The position numbers and the translations under genes were made by a program. Under the pieces are notes generated by a model. The model saw nothing but the letters and a program-made list of their open reading frames with translations. It did not search any database and was not told the DNA's origin. This document shows positions 1 to 12,575 of a stretch of 64,000 nt of DNA, piece by piece. The stretch lies in assembly GCA_949152475.1 (NCBI GenBank), contig OX424568.1, positions 8,717,667 to 8,781,666 on the forward strand, in the 5' to 3' direction. How positions within the stretch are numbered: the stretch's first letter is position 1; the number at the start of each line of letters is the position of its first letter. This stretch comes from Terebella lapidaria (Eukaryota > Annelida > Polychaeta > Terebellida > Terebellidae).

Positions 1-439
1 CAGAAAGATACAAAGGGGAGATAGAGAAACCAACAAAGCATTCCAGGTTAGATAACCATCTAACAATACATTCATGTACCTAAGGGAAACGTCAACGAGT
101 CATAATTACAACGCTTCAATCAACGAAATGTAATCTGAATTAACAAAATTTATAGTTTCTGGTTTTTAGACTCTCAATTATTGAATTTCATTGCAACTTC
201 CAGACATACTACGAATATACATTTTGGTTGTAGGCCCCTACTAACAAATATTATGAAATGATATTAATATAAGCTAAATGTTTGGTATTGTCGTTTCAAC
301 CAGATAACTTTCATACTATTCTGAATAACGTAGAGTCAGAGACAGCTCATGTTGTTTAGTTTAGGTTCATTTAACGCCAGTTAAACATAGTTGATGAACA
401 ACCCATGCAATATGTTCATATCATAAATGATGTGAAGAC
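1..439. other. AT-rich flank, no gene seen
   Basis: No open frame, splice-flanked exon or repeat end that I can support. It precedes the first paralogous unit. Confidence 0.4.
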
Positions 440-462
440 AGAATGCATGGGCATATTTCGAA

Positions 463-632
463 GTCAACCGAGACAATAAATTAATTTGCAACTCGAGCCC
501 AATCCGTCAATCGCCTTAATTAACCAGACGTCCCGACGTCACACGCTAGCCCCTAGGAAAGTGGTATTCTTCACAAAATATGCGCCTATTGCACGTAAAG
601 GAGCTGACTCGTCTTCACCCACGGTCCATTAA
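463..632 (+). pseudogene. alpha exon module, copy I (unidentified family)
   Basis: Reads as a decayed version of the open module at 18605-18811. The conserved core LINQTSRRHTLAP is followed by VVFFTKYAPIARKGADSS, and the frame closes at the same relative TAA as copies II and III. The 5' part of the frame contains a stop, and the splice-acceptor-like CAACAG of copies II and III reads CAACCG here. I do not recognise the domain. The protein-level similarity across five copies is the reason to call it exon-derived. Confidence 0.4.
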
Positions 633-1433
633 AGCAGAACTATGGTCCATTTCTCTTCACCCAGTTGGGTATAACTTCATTTACTGCACGTGTAATTCAG
701 CGGGAGTTAGCTTGCGGTGTTCACTAGAGTCTGTTGAATATTCTGGTATTACCGAGAGGGGGGATCGAAGAAGGCTGTGATGGCATCTTTATGACATCAA
801 CATCTCATTTGTTTTTGTCAATGGATGATTTGTCCATTGATTGTTCTTTACTGGACAAATCATTGATGAATGGACGAATCATCTATCAGTTTGGTAGATT
901 GAACGCTCGAATTAAGTGGTTATTACTGGACAAAACAATAGTAGATCTAATTTAGGAAATGGTCGTATAATAATTGCCCCTCGTTATCGTCTCATGGTTG
1001 TATATATTATCGAATAAACACCAGCTTTCTGAATACAAAGTATAAATTCCTTGTCCATATTGCAAATGGATTGGTAAATTGTGCATTCATCATGTTTCTT
1101 GAATGTCGATGTATTTATCTAGTTTATACACGATGGGCATGTCTTTTCACCAGACTGAGTATGATATAGTCATTTTGCTATACCTCTGAAATCGTCCATT
1201 TGTATTAATAGAGTATTCTGTTTTGAAGGGTTTGATTGCTTTTTCCTAAAGTGTGTGTGTAATCCATCTGAATCTACCTATCCAATGACACATCTGAAGA
1301 TGATTTTTACTATATTAATTAACTTCATCTCACTTCCGTTTGAATGGTCCACTCTGAACTTTCACTTCTAATGAGCAGTAGGTTTACATTCATGTTAAAG
1401 AAAACCATTAGTAATCAATTTTTATTTTGAGCA

Positions 1434-1711
1434 GGAAAGCAAATGGGTTTACATGGTCACTGACCACAAGTTGTGACGCAGATCGCGATGTCTCCCATTC
1501 ACCTTATCTGGGGTTTTATAAGACATCTCCCCAAACTGCCACCCGCCCGAAAATTGTCCCTAGGCAAATTACCCTCTGGAGATGCGATGGGAATATTTTG
1601 GGCGATATTTGTCCAAAGATTTTGCCTAAGGGGGAGGGGGAGTTGAGAAACATCGGAGTACGTCAAGACACGTCTCATGACCAATTTCGTGAAATGTTTG
1701 ATATAAATTGA
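1434..1711 (+). other. beta exon-like module, copy I
   Basis: Follows an acceptor-like TTTTATTTTGAGCAG. The + frame is open for over 80 residues and contains FTWSLTTSCDADRDV and LGFYKTSP, closing at a TGA near 1711. Copies at about 6472 and 9542 share the start, but the frame changes after LGFYKTSP because of a small indel (TTATTGGCC in the later copies). Unknown family. It may be a real terminal exon, a decayed one, or conserved noncoding DNA. Confidence 0.3.
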
Positions 1712-2719
1712 TATGACTATTTTGGGTACAAATTCATAGACTTCAACTGTTTGCGTTTACTTCCGAGAGTAAATTCATTTGATGGCTATTTATACCATCT
1801 CACCCCAACCGACGCAGATGTATTACTGTGTTCATTCATGTGGGTGTCACTTAGTCCTTATTGGATCGCCGAACAGACAGATGACAATTAACATGACATA
1901 CATGTAGGTGAGCTCTCACCCTTGCATTGTCCCTCTGGGATTGTCCTGGCTCCAATTGCCCGATATGTAACTTTTCAGTAATCTGCCCCTGGAGGGTTTG
2001 TCATGGATTGTACATCTCAAGTTGGAAACATCCAGCTCATTCCACCCAGAACTAATCTGTGATAGACGTTAGATCCAAATTTCTTTTAGCTTGTGATTGG
2101 GTACTTATGTACTTGTCATATACTATCTATTCCATGGGGTTTGTTTCGGATTTGTAAATTATTGTCATAGGTTGTTGGGCAGTTGTATACTAATTCCATC
2201 AGATGTACAGTAGAAACAACTACATTTACCACACTGTCTGCCCCTGATGACGCCAGTGTGTCTTCTGATAAAGTATTTGGCCGGGCTTAGTTTCTATTGC
2301 AAAATGTTGTATTTTACGTTTGTTATTGGAATCATGAAAATTTGGCTGTTTTGGTGGTAATAGATTGATACTTACATTTACTTGTGTTTATGTAATTTAG
2401 CGAAGATAATGACAAGAGCATTATGAATTGCACTCCACCAATCTATAAAGAATCATCTTTGAATACATGTTGCAAAGCTAATCGGTCGCTGTGTTATCGT
2501 GTGATAGCACTTGTTACAGTCTTACCTCCTTCTCGCCATATACAGTGTATGAGAGGCATTGTACTCGAAATATTGGATAATAGAACTTCGATTGCTCAGA
2601 ATACTTTATTCTTGGTTTTGGTACCTTGTCTATTATGTTGCAGGAACCACATCTATGATCATGTAAACATATCATAATGTATTATTGTGACATAGACATA
2701 CATGTGATAGCTTGTATAT

Positions 2720-3125
2720 TTTGTCTTTCTGACACTTGGAGCAGCTTGATGGTTCCAGCCAATACCCAAACTATGTATCTATTCCCAAGGTTCCATGCGA
2801 TCTCTCAGTAATAATAATCGATTGATAGAACCAAATTTCTATTTAACAACTGTGGTACAAGGAAAATATAAAACAATTCGCTTGTTCAACACAATCAGTT
2901 GCACCAAAAAGTATATTACACTCCAGAATTAGAGCTGGCTCTACACTTGGAGCGATTAAATGATCCTTTCAAACTAGTTGATATTCATCAGTACCAATCA
3001 GTATTCGGATCAGGCACATTGCTGCTTCACTGCCTATTTGGGATAGCTTCATTTCACTTACTGGGTAGGTTAATGGCTATTTGCCAAGTCATTGATATTT
3101 ATCGAAGCAGATATATATCATGATC
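2720..3125 (+). repeat. P module, copy in unit I
   Basis: Contains the block CTGCTTCACTGCCTATTTGG, seen again near 7540 and 10610. The reverse complement is seen near 50640 and 56810, with more diverged forms near 40980, 45290 and 54690. The left-half copies read + and the right-half copies read minus. No protein is supported. It works as a marker of the duplicated and inverted units. Confidence 0.6.
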
Positions 3126-3454
3126 ATGAAGCCAATATCAAGCGACTGGACGCCAACACATGAGTATATTTAAAGAATTGATTATAATACTGTAAAATTA
3201 GAACATTGGTTTGGCTTATTTTCTGTTCGAGAAATAGTGTTTGACAGCATATGTGTGGGATACTTAATTGCCTGTGTTAGATTGACTTAAAGGTATATTA
3301 TTTTCCCCTAGGATGTAGAATGTAACTTTACATGTGTAAAATGGGACTGAATGCTTGTTCATTTTGCTTGCTCATTCTTTAAAAAAAACAAGAACAGATA
3401 GGTCTAACGTAATACGATTTTCCTATGTAAATTGAAACTCCGATGTGGATTTGA

Positions 3455-3790
3455 TTGTTTCACGTTATAACATTGCTTTGCAATTTTCCTCGAACATCAA
3501 TTTGCTGCTTATCTGTGAAAAAACACCAGCAACTTTCTGAGAAGCTTCAGTCGTCCACCCCCACGTTGAAATGTTTTGCGTTACTTTGTGTACAGAGACT
3601 TATGTTACCCAATTTGCATCCAGTCCGTGAAATTCACTCCACAGCTAGTTGGGTAGTTGGCATCGTCATGGCTGCACTAGGGTTAGGATGCTCTGCCCCC
3701 TACCCCCCCCCCCCCCCCTCCACCATGAAAGTAGAAATGGATACCGACAAACAAACAAAGTCATATTCCAAGACCGAATCCATGGACTAA
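3455..3790 (+). repeat. Q module, copy I
   Basis: Carries CCAATTTGCATCCAGTCCGT in a block repeated at about 11640 and 14540 (+) and inverted at about 41736-41939, 49600-49860 and 55790-56020. All copies keep a short frame with LPNLH..REIH, but the frame is otherwise unlike any domain I know and is interrupted in several copies. I treat it as a dispersed noncoding module. A poly-C tract lies near 3705-3718. Confidence 0.6.
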
Positions 3791-4628
3791 TTTTACAAAA
3801 TCAGTGTGAGTAAATCCGAGTGATACTAAAATATCAAAGTTTCCATGCTATTCCTCTGGCATAGGGATCATAATACTTCAGTCTAGCCCACCCGAGAGTT
3901 ATAAATATAAAACATTTTGCTTATGCAACAGACTAATTTACACACAAAACCATATACATAAAAAAGTCGTTCTATGGTCTATTTGGTCCAGTTGGCATTC
4001 ATCAGTAACATCAGTATTCAAAACAATCAAATTGCTGCTTTAGTGGATATTTGAGATGGCATCATTTCACTTGCTAGTCGGGTAAGTTTAATGGTAATTT
4101 ACCTAGTCACTGATATATGCACAGATATGTGGAACCCATACCAAGCAACTTGATATCAATATGTGAATAACCGAAATTGAAATAATAATATTGGATTCAT
4201 AAGCATGCCATGAGAAATAGAATTTTGGCCAGGTGTTGTTTCTCGAAAAGTTATTCATTTCATTTTTTTATTGGTTTCAACATGATCGCATGCTTTTAGT
4301 AGACTGTTGATTCATGTCATTTAGTGACACAAAATAGAGAAGAATCGTGGTGCGTGTAATAAATTGTATGCTGAAAGTACGAGTTTGATTGATTTATTCC
4401 TATTTTACTAGTGAACATGGTCACGGTTCACGATCCATGGCACATACAATGATGCCCGTTATGTTTATATGTAATCACATATATATGTATATCTTATCAC
4501 TAATAACATATACATTCATATGCATTGTAGATAAACAACAGTAGAATACTAATTAGGAGTTAGGTTTTTTGTACTAATGCATATTATGTTTGTGAACTAT
4601 TATGTGTACCATATTCCTCTGTACACAG

Positions 4629-4726
4629 GCTACTCCAACAAAAGCCCATGGACTTACATTTGGGGATGTGTGTGCTTCACAATGTGATACTCAAAACGCC
4701 TGCCTAGGATTCCAGACTGGCTGGAG
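4629..4726 (+). CDS. PAN/Apple-like domain, first half (exon, best copy)
   Basis: A 98-nt exon with an acceptor (CTGTACACAG) and a donor (GGAG|GTGATT). Its frame reads ATPTKAHGLTFGDVC, then ASQCDTQNACLGFQTGWR. The spacing C-x3-C-x5-C-LGFQ is what PAN/Apple domains show around their first helix. PAN domains are extracellular ligand- or carbohydrate-binding modules. It ends in phase 2, which matches the candidate second half at 17243 and 17509, where the next codon completes R and continues CELFTK. Four copies exist, and this one is the only one with the NACLGFQTGW end intact. The first exon of the protein was not found. The domain call is by motif only. Confidence 0.45.
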
Positions 4727-4889
4727 GTGATTGTGTGGAATCATCGAATATCATTTTCATTACAGGAGACAAACAGGCACACATTTATCGAAGCAATGTC
4801 AATTATTGAAGTTATTAGGACATAGTTCCATTATGTATATGATAATACATCTTCAAATACGATTGCTATCCATTACCAATTATATCGGT

Positions 4890-5180
4890 TCTCCTCTCAA
4901 ACGTCTCGAATCAGTGGAATCAGAAGTAATATTGTATCACATTACAATAAACAGAGCAGTTCCTATTTGTTCTACCGCCAAGCCTTGGAGAGGACCATGG
5001 TCCATTTGGCTTATTTGACATGACATACTGGAAAATCGGCTTGGAGAGATGTTCAAAGGAGAATGCTGGCGATATCCAGGTTCGTGAATAAAGCAATTTT
5101 TCGCAACACTGAATACATTTCGGCATGGCTCCACAGCAACTGAGCTACGAAGCAAACGAACAAGAAATACGTGATGCCAG
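4890..5180 (+). repeat. R module, copy in unit I
   Basis: Block containing CCATGGTCCATTTGGCTTAT and GCTGGCGATATCCAG. It is repeated on + near 7985, 13680 and 16580 and inverted near 33930, 36840 and 51960. It contains the empty target site (GTATTC, on the reverse strand) that is occupied by the TACGAA-ended element at 35126-36821. Several short frames are conserved across copies, but none has coding support I trust. Confidence 0.6.
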
Positions 5181-5507
5181 ACGAATCAGCTAATGTAAAA
5201 TATCTGTAGCATCAGATCATTCGAAACATGAATTTTAATTGTTGTTTTCCATTGTGGATTACAATTATTGTTCTTGCTATGGAAATTGCATGCGAATAAA
5301 GAATCGACAGATTTCGCCAATAATTGTGTGTGTTTGAATTGCTGGGCGTTTGTGTGATGCGGCCACAATATTTAATTTGAACAATATTTTGTAGTTCAAT
5401 ATTTTCGACTTTTGCGAATGAGAATGTTAATAAAAAATATACATGCGTTTTATAACACAAGCAACGATCGCCATTTCAGGAGCATGGGCACATTTCGAAG
5501 TCAACAG

Positions 5508-5669
5508 AGCCAACATCTCAATTCGCAACTCGAGCCCGATCCGTCAATCGCCTTAATTAACTAGACGTCCCGACGTCACACGCTAGCCCCCGGGAAAGTG
5601 GTATTCTTCACAAAATATGCGCCTATTGCAAGTGACGGAGCAGACTCGTCTTCACCCATGGTCCATTAA
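5508..5669 (+). pseudogene. alpha exon module, copy II
   Basis: Starts after an acceptor-like GTCAACAG. The frame reads SQHLNSQLEPDPSIALIN, then a TAG, then TSRRHTLAPGKVVFF and onward to the TAA shared with copies I and III. The single in-frame stop is the only break against copy III. Family unknown. Confidence 0.4.
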
Positions 5670-6471
5670 AGCAGGACTCTGGTCCATTTCTCTTCACCCA
5701 GGTGGGTATAACTTCATTTACTGCACGTGGAATTCAGCGGGAGTTAGCTTGCGGTGTTCATTAGAATCTGTAGAATATTCTGGTATTACCGAGAGTGGGG
5801 ATCGAAGAAGGTTGTGATGGCATCTTTATGACATCAACATCACATTTGTTTTGGTCAATGGATGATTTGTCCATTGATTGTTCTTTACTGGACAAATCAT
5901 TGATGAATGGACGAATCATCTATCAGTTTGGTAGATTGAACGCTCGAATTAAGTGGTTATACTGGACAAAACAATAGTAGATCTAATTTAGGAAATGATC
6001 GTATAATAATTGCACCTCGTTAGCGTCTCATGGTTGTATATATTATCAAATAACACCAGCTTTCTGAATACAAAGTATAAATTACCTTGTCCATATTGCA
6101 AATGAATTGGTAAATTGTGCATTTATCATGTTTCTTGAATGTCGATGTATTTATCTAGTTTATACACGACGGGCAAGTCTTTTTACCAGACTGAGTATAA
6201 TATAGTCATTTTGCTAAACCTCTGAAAACGTCCAATTGTATCAACAGAGTATACTGTTTTGAAGGGTTGAATGCTTTCTTCTAAAGTGTGTGTGTAATCC
6301 ATCTAAATGTACCGATCCAATGACATATCTGAAGATGATCCTTACTATATTACTTAATTTCATCTCACTTCCGTTTGAATGGTCCACTCTGAACTAGCAA
6401 TTCTGATGAGCAGTAAATTCACATCCATGTTAAACAAAACCAGTAGTAGTCAGTTTTTTTATTTTGAGCAG

Positions 6472-6694
6472 GAAAGCAAGTGGGTTTACATGGTCACTGA
6501 CCACAAGTTGTGACGCAGATCGCGAAGTCTCCCGTTCACCTATTCTGGGGTTTTATAAGACATCTCCCCATTATTGGCCCAAACTGCCATCCGTCCGAAA
6601 ATTGTCCCTAGCCAAGTCACCCTCAGGGGAGACGATGGGATTATTTTGGGCGATATTTGTCCATGGATTTTGCCTAAGAGGGAGGGGGAGTTGA
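6472..6694 (+). other. beta exon-like module, copy II
   Basis: Follows TTTTATTTTGAGCAG. Opens KASGFTWSLTTSCDADREV, then ILGFYKTSPHYWPKL, and stops near 6694. It keeps the same first half as the copies at 1434 and 9542 with a different tail frame. Function unknown. Confidence 0.3.
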
Positions 6695-7708
6695 CAAACA
6701 TCGGTGTGCGTCAAGACACGTCTCATGACCAATTTCGTGAAATGTTTGATATAAATTTCATAGACAGCAACTGTTTGCGTTTACTTCTGAAAAGTAAATT
6801 GATTTGATAAATATTTATACCATCTCACCCCAACCGACGCAAATGTATTTTTGTGTTCATTCATGTGGCTGTCATTTAGCCGGCATTGGATCTCCGAACA
6901 GACAGATGCGAGTTAACATGACGTACACACATGTAGGTGTGCTCCCACCCTTCATTGTCCCTCTGGCATTGTCCTGGCATATGGTTACAATGCTAATCGG
7001 TCGCTATTACATCGTGTGATAGCACTTGTTACACTAGTTTCACCTCCTTCTGTCATATATGGGAGCTTTATGCTCAAGGTATTGGATAATAGAGCTTTGA
7101 TTGTTCGGAATATTTTATTCTTGTTTTGGTTCCATGTCTATTGTGTCGCAGGAGTCGTGATCTTGTTCATATAACAATTTATTATTGTGAAATAGACATA
7201 CTTGTGATAGCCTCTATATTTTGTCTTTGGTGAAACTTGGAGCTGCTTTGTGGTCCCATTCAATACCCACAATAGGTACCCGATATCTGTTTCATAAGGT
7301 TTCATGCGATCCCTCAGTAATAATCATCCATCAATGGGACCAAATTTCTAATAAAAAAGCTGGGGCACACGAAAATCGAAAACAAAAAAAATTTGCCCGT
7401 CCAACACAATCAGTTGCACCGAAGAGTATATTGCACTCCATGCCTATAGATGGATCAACACTTAGAGCCATTAGATGATTCTTTCGAATCAGTTGATATT
7501 CGTCAGTACGAATCAGTATTCGGAACAGGCACATTGCTGCTTCACTGCCTATTTGGGATAGCTTCATTTCACTTACTGGGTAGGTTAATGGCTATTTACC
7601 AAGTCATTTATAGTTATTGAAGCAGATATCGTGGATATGAAATTATGAAGCCTATAACAAGCGACTGGACGCCAACACATGAGTATATTTAAAGAATTGA
7701 TTATAACA

Positions 7709-7805
7709 AAAGGCCATGGACTTACATTTGGGGTGTGCTTCACAATGTGATTCTGAACACGCCTGCTCAAAACGCCTGGAAACGCGGATTCCAGACCGGC
7801 TGGAG
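7709..7805 (+). pseudogene. PAN/Apple-like exon, broken copy in unit II
   Basis: Retains CASQCDSEHAC in frame, but the splice acceptor and the first codons are gone at the deletion junction, and the segment after the third Cys is rearranged. The donor-like GGAG|GTGATT remains. Confidence 0.5.
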
Positions 7806-8592
7806 GTGATTATGTGGAATCATCGAACATCATTTACATTACAGGAGACAAACAGGCACACATTCATCAAAGCAATGTCAATTATTGAAGTTATTAGGAC
7901 ATAATTCCATAATGTATATGATAATACCTCTTCAAAAACATTGATTAGTGCCATCCATTATCAATTATATCGTCAGTTCTCTCAAACGTCTCGAATCAGT
8001 GGAATCAGAAGTAATATTGTATCGCATTACAATAAACAGAACAGTTCCTATTTGTTCTACCGCCAAGCATTGGAGAGGGCCATGGTCCATTTGGCTTATT
8101 TGACATGACATACCGGAAAATCGGCTTGGAGAGATGTTCAAAGGAGAATGCTGGCGATATCCAGGTACGTGAATGAAGCGATTTTTCGCAACACTGAATA
8201 CATTTCGACATGGCTCCAAAGCAACTGAGCTGTGAAGAAAACGAGCAGGAAATACGTGATGCCGGACGAAGCAGCTAATTTAAAATATCTGTAGCATCAG
8301 ATCATTCGAAACATGAATTATAATAGTTGTTTTCCAATGTGGATTACAATTATTGTTCTTGCTATGGAAATTGCATGCGAATAAAGAATCAACAGATTTC
8401 GCCAAGAATTGTGTGTGTTTGAATTGCTGGGCGTTTGTGTGATGCGGCCACAATATTTGATTTGAACAATATTTTGTAGTTCAATATTTTCAACTTTAGC
8501 GAAGGAGAATACTAATAAAATATATACATGAGTTTTATAACACAAGCAACAATCGCCATTTCAGAAGCATGGGCACATTTCGAAGTCAACAG

Positions 8593-8754
8593 AGCCAACA
8601 TCTCAATTCGCAACTCGAGTCCGATCCGTCAATCCCCTTAATTAACCAGACGTCCCGACGTCACACGCTAGCCCCCGGAAAAATGGTATTCTTCACAAAA
8701 TATGCGACTATTGCACGTAACGGAGCAGACTCGTCTTCATCCACGGTCCATTAA
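8593..8754 (+). CDS. alpha exon module, open copy III
   Basis: A 162-nt frame open from the acceptor-like GTCAACAG to TAA. It reads SQHLNSQLESDPSIPLINQ, then TSRRHTLAPGKMVFF, ending in GADSSSSTVH. It aligns residue by residue with the open exon at 18605 (NSQLDPDMSVILIDE...LDTIAP...VTVARNG). That alignment argues for a protein-coding origin. I do not recognise the domain. It could be the last exon of a unit gene or a relic that by chance lacks stops. Confidence 0.4.
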   Translation, partial: SQHLNSQLESDPSIPLINQTSRRHTLAPGKMVFFTKYATIARNGADSSSSTVH

Positions 8755-9541
8755 AGCAGGACTATGGTCCATTTCTCTTCACCCAGGTGGGTATAACTTC
8801 ATTCAATGTACGTGTAATTCAGCGGGGTTGGCTTGCGATGTTCATTAGAGTCTGTAGAATATTCTGGTATTACCGAGTGTTGTAATCGCATCTTAATGAC
8901 ATCAACATCACATTTGTTTTTGTCAATGGATGATTTGTCCATCGATTGTTCTTTACTGGACAAATTATTGATGAATGGACGAATCATCTATCAGTTTGGT
9001 AGATTAAACGCTCGAATGAAGTGGTTTTCACTAGACAAAACAAATTGTAGAACAAATATAGGAAATGGTCGTATAATAATAGCACCTCGTTAGCGTCTCA
9101 TGGTTGTTTATAAATATATTATCAAAATAACACCAGCTTTCTGAATACAAAGTATAAATTACATTGTTCATATTGCAAATGGATTGGTAAATCGTGCATT
9201 CATTATGTTTCTTGAATGTCGATGTATTTATCTAGTTTATACACGACGGGCATGTCATTTTATCAGACTGAGTATAATATAGTCGTTTTGCTCCACCTCT
9301 GCAAACGTCCATTTGTATCAACAGAGTATTCTGTGTTGAAGGGTTGATTGCTTTCTCGTGTGTGTGTAATCTATCTGAATCTACCGATCCAATCACACAT
9401 CTGAGGATGATCCTTCCTATATTAATTAACTTCATCTCACTTCCGTTTGAATGGTCCACTCTGAACTGGCAATTCTGATGAGCAGTACATTTATATCCAT
9501 GTTAAACAAAACCATTAGTAATCTATTTTTATTTTGAGCAG

Positions 9542-9740
9542 GAAAGCAAGTGGGTTTACATGGTGACTGACCACAAGTTGTGACGCAGATCGCGAAGTCT
9601 TCCATTCACCTATTCTGGGGTTTTATAAGACATCTCCCCATCATTGGCCCAAACTGGCACCCTCCCGAAAATTGTCCCTTAGGGGATACGATGGGAAAAC
9701 TTTGGACGATATTTCTTCAGAGATTTTGCCTAGTAGGGAT
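9542..9740 (+). other. beta exon-like module, copy III
   Basis: Third copy after TTTTATTTTGAGCAG, with TSCDADREV conserved. The frame ends soon after the KTSPHHWPKL segment because of a TAG. It looks decayed. Confidence 0.3.
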
Positions 9741-12575
9741 ATGAGAATCATCCATGTACGTCAAGACACGTCTAATGACCAATTTCGTGAAATGTTTGAT
9801 ATAAAGTGATTTGACTATTTTGGGTACCATTTCATAGACAGCAACTGTTTGCGTTTACTTCTGAAAAGTAAATTGATTTGATGGGTATTTATAGCATCTC
9901 ACCCCAACCGACGCAGATGTATTATTGTGTTCATTCATGTGGATGTCATTTAGCCTGCATTGGATCTCCGAACAGACAGATGCGAGTTAACATGACGTAC
10001 ACACATGTAGGTGTGCTCCCACCCTTTCATTGTCCCTCTGGCATTGTCCTGGCATATGGTTACAAAGCTAATCGGTCGCTATTACATCGTGTGATAGCAC
10101 TTGTTACACTAGTTGCACCTCCTTCTGTCATATATGGGAGCTTTATGCTCAAGGTATTGGATAATAGAGCTTTGATTGTTCGGAATATTTTATTCTTGTG
10201 TTGGTTCCATGTCTATTGTGTCGCAGGAGTCGTGATCTTGTTCATATAACAATGTATTATTGTGAAATAGACATACTTGTGATAGCCTCTATATTTTGTC
10301 TTTGGTGAAACTTGGAGCTGCTTTGTGGTCCCATTCAATACCCACAATAGGTACCCGATATCTGTTTCATAAGGTTTCATGCGATCCCTCAGTAATAATC
10401 ATCCATCAATGGACCAAATTTCTAATAAAAAAGCTGGGGCACACGAAAATCGAAAAAAAAAATTTTGCCCGTCCAACACAATCAGTTGCACCAAAGAGTA
10501 TATTGCACTCCATGCCTATAGATGGACCAACACTTAGAGCCATTAGATGATTCTTTCGAATCAGTTGATATTCGTCAGTACGAATCAGTATTCGGAACAG
10601 GCACATTGCTGCTTCACTGCCTATTTGGGATAGCTCCATTTCACTTACTGGGTAGGTTAATGGCTATTTACCAAGTCATTTATAGTTGTTGAAGCAGATA
10701 TCGTGGATATGAAGCCTATAACAAGCGACTGGACGCCAACACATGAGTATATTTAAAGAATTGATTATAATATTGTAAAATTAGAACATTGGTTTGGCTT
10801 CTCTTTTGTTCGAGAAATATTCCTTCCAGTTTTGTTGTAGGCGTCTTATAGGTAATTTGTCAATACGTATATAGCATTGATGACGAAGCTCCGTACATAG
10901 ACGCTGCGTTGTGGGCTTACCCCAGTATCCATGGTTTCAGTTTCACGTTGTGAACACTTTCATGTGCATACAACTTATTCATGTCTTGAACAATTTTCAT
11001 AATGTCATCCGTGTGTTCGTTACATGTAGTTATTCAACCTATTCTTGGAAGTTCCTTACAAGGTCCCACTGTGCATGGGGCTTGTCGCAACAGAGTCTTG
11101 TGGAATTATAACTGAAGACCACCGCAGTCAGTTAGCGATGGATCTATATTTGAAAACATCATCCTTTCTGGGTGCTAGGACGTGTCTTTAATTTCCTACC
11201 GTTGCCTTCAAAAGAACTGTGACGAACTAAAAATATTGCCCTGTCCATTGGCATTGGTGATTTTCGTTGTTCACGTCTACTGTAACTGACAACTGTATTT
11301 GATGGCATATGTGTGGGATACTTGATTGCCTGTGTTTGATTGAATAAAAGATCTATTGTTTTTCCCTACGATGTAGAATGTAACTTTACAAGTGTAGACT
11401 GTGGCTGATTGCTTGTAAGCAAAATAATAACATTTTGCGAGCTCATTCTTGAAAAACTAAGACAAGAACAGGCAGGTCTAAGGTGATACGAGTTTCCCAT
11501 GTAAATTGAAACTCCGATGTGGATTTGATTGTCTCACGTTAAAAGGTTGCTTTGGCAATTTTCCTCGAACATCAAATTGCTGCTTATCTTTGAAAAACAC
11601 CAGCAACTATCCGAGAAGCTTTAGTCGTCCAAACCCACGTTGACATGTTTTGCATCACTTTGTGTACAGAGACTTATGTTACCCAATTTGCATCCAGTCC
11701 GTGAAATTCACTCCACAACTAGTTTGGTACACGGCGTCGTCATGGCTTCACCAGGGTTAGGATGCTTTTTGCTGCCCTCCTTCCCCCTTTCCCAATGGAA
11801 ATCATTCATGAGAAAGTGCCGTGTTTTTTCACCTTTTCTCCTCAAATTAATACGCACCTGTTTTGTGTCATAGTGATGCTCCATGCTATTCCCCCGGCGT
11901 GGGGATCATAAATAATTATTTCAATCTAGCCCTCTCGAGAACTTGACAAATATAAAACACTTGCCTGTACAACAGAAGCTTTTACACACAAAACCATATA
12001 CACAAAAAAGTCATTCGATGGTCAATTTGGACCAGTTGACATTCATCAGTACCATCAGTATTCAAAACGGGCAAATTGCTGCTTTAGTGGATATTTGGGA
12101 TGTCATCATTTCACTTGCTAGTCGGGTAAAATTAATGGTAATTTAACGAGTCACTGATATATGTTGAAGCATCGATATGTGGAGCCCGTATCGAGCAACT
12201 TTATATCAATATGTGAATAACCGAAATTGAAATTATAATTTTGAATTCACGAGCATGAGAAATGATATCCTTGGCCGGGGGTTGTTTCTTGAAAAGTTAT
12301 TCATTTCAGGTTTTTTATTGGTTTCAATATGATCGCATGCTTTTAATAAACTGATGATTCGTGTCATTTAATGACACAAAATGGAGAAGAATCATGGTGC
12401 GTGTAATAACTTGGATGCTGAATGGACGAGTTTGATTTATTTATTCCTATCTTACTAGTGAACATGGTCACGGCTAGCGATTCATGCCACAAACATTTTC
12501 TGATCATGCCCATTATGTTTAAATGTAATCACTATATACATTCATATGCATTGTGGATACACAACAGTGGAATAC

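Larger units (their letters stand above)
440..5460 (+). repeat. Paralogous unit, copy I of tandem array
   Basis: About 5 kb that reappears, with deletions and insertions, from 5487 and from 8568. The order is alpha exon module (463-632), spacer, beta module (1434-1711), spacer, P module (about 2720-3125), Q module (3455-3790), P-like module (about 3900-4100), PAN/Apple exon (4629-4726) and R module (about 4890-5180). It ends near the sequence that also closes copies II and III before the next alpha module. The copies differ by scattered substitutions and small indels, so the array is not brand-new. I infer ancestral duplication of a multi-exon gene. Confidence 0.75.
5487..8545 (+). repeat. 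Paralogous unit, copy II
   Basis: Colinear with unit I from its alpha module to its end, but lacking the stretch that corresponds to about 3180-4640, which includes the Q module. The deletion joins P directly to the PAN exon remnant near 7705 and removes that exon's splice acceptor. Confidence 0.75.
8568..10790 (+). repeat. Paralogous unit, copy III (5' part)
   Basis: Matches units I and II from the alpha module through beta and P. After about 10800 it continues into new sequence and then into the 2.9-kb tandem duplication, which supplies Q, P-like, PAN and R modules twice. Confidence 0.7.

Noticed and set aside
580-955. Frames starting MRLLHV and MNILVL
   Set aside because: Out of frame with the alpha module, not maintained in the other copies beyond shared nucleotide identity, no splice context.
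4920-5155. Conserved minus-strand frames over the R module
   Set aside because: Two overlapping frames are equally conserved in all copies, which reflects DNA identity. Inverted copies break both frames.
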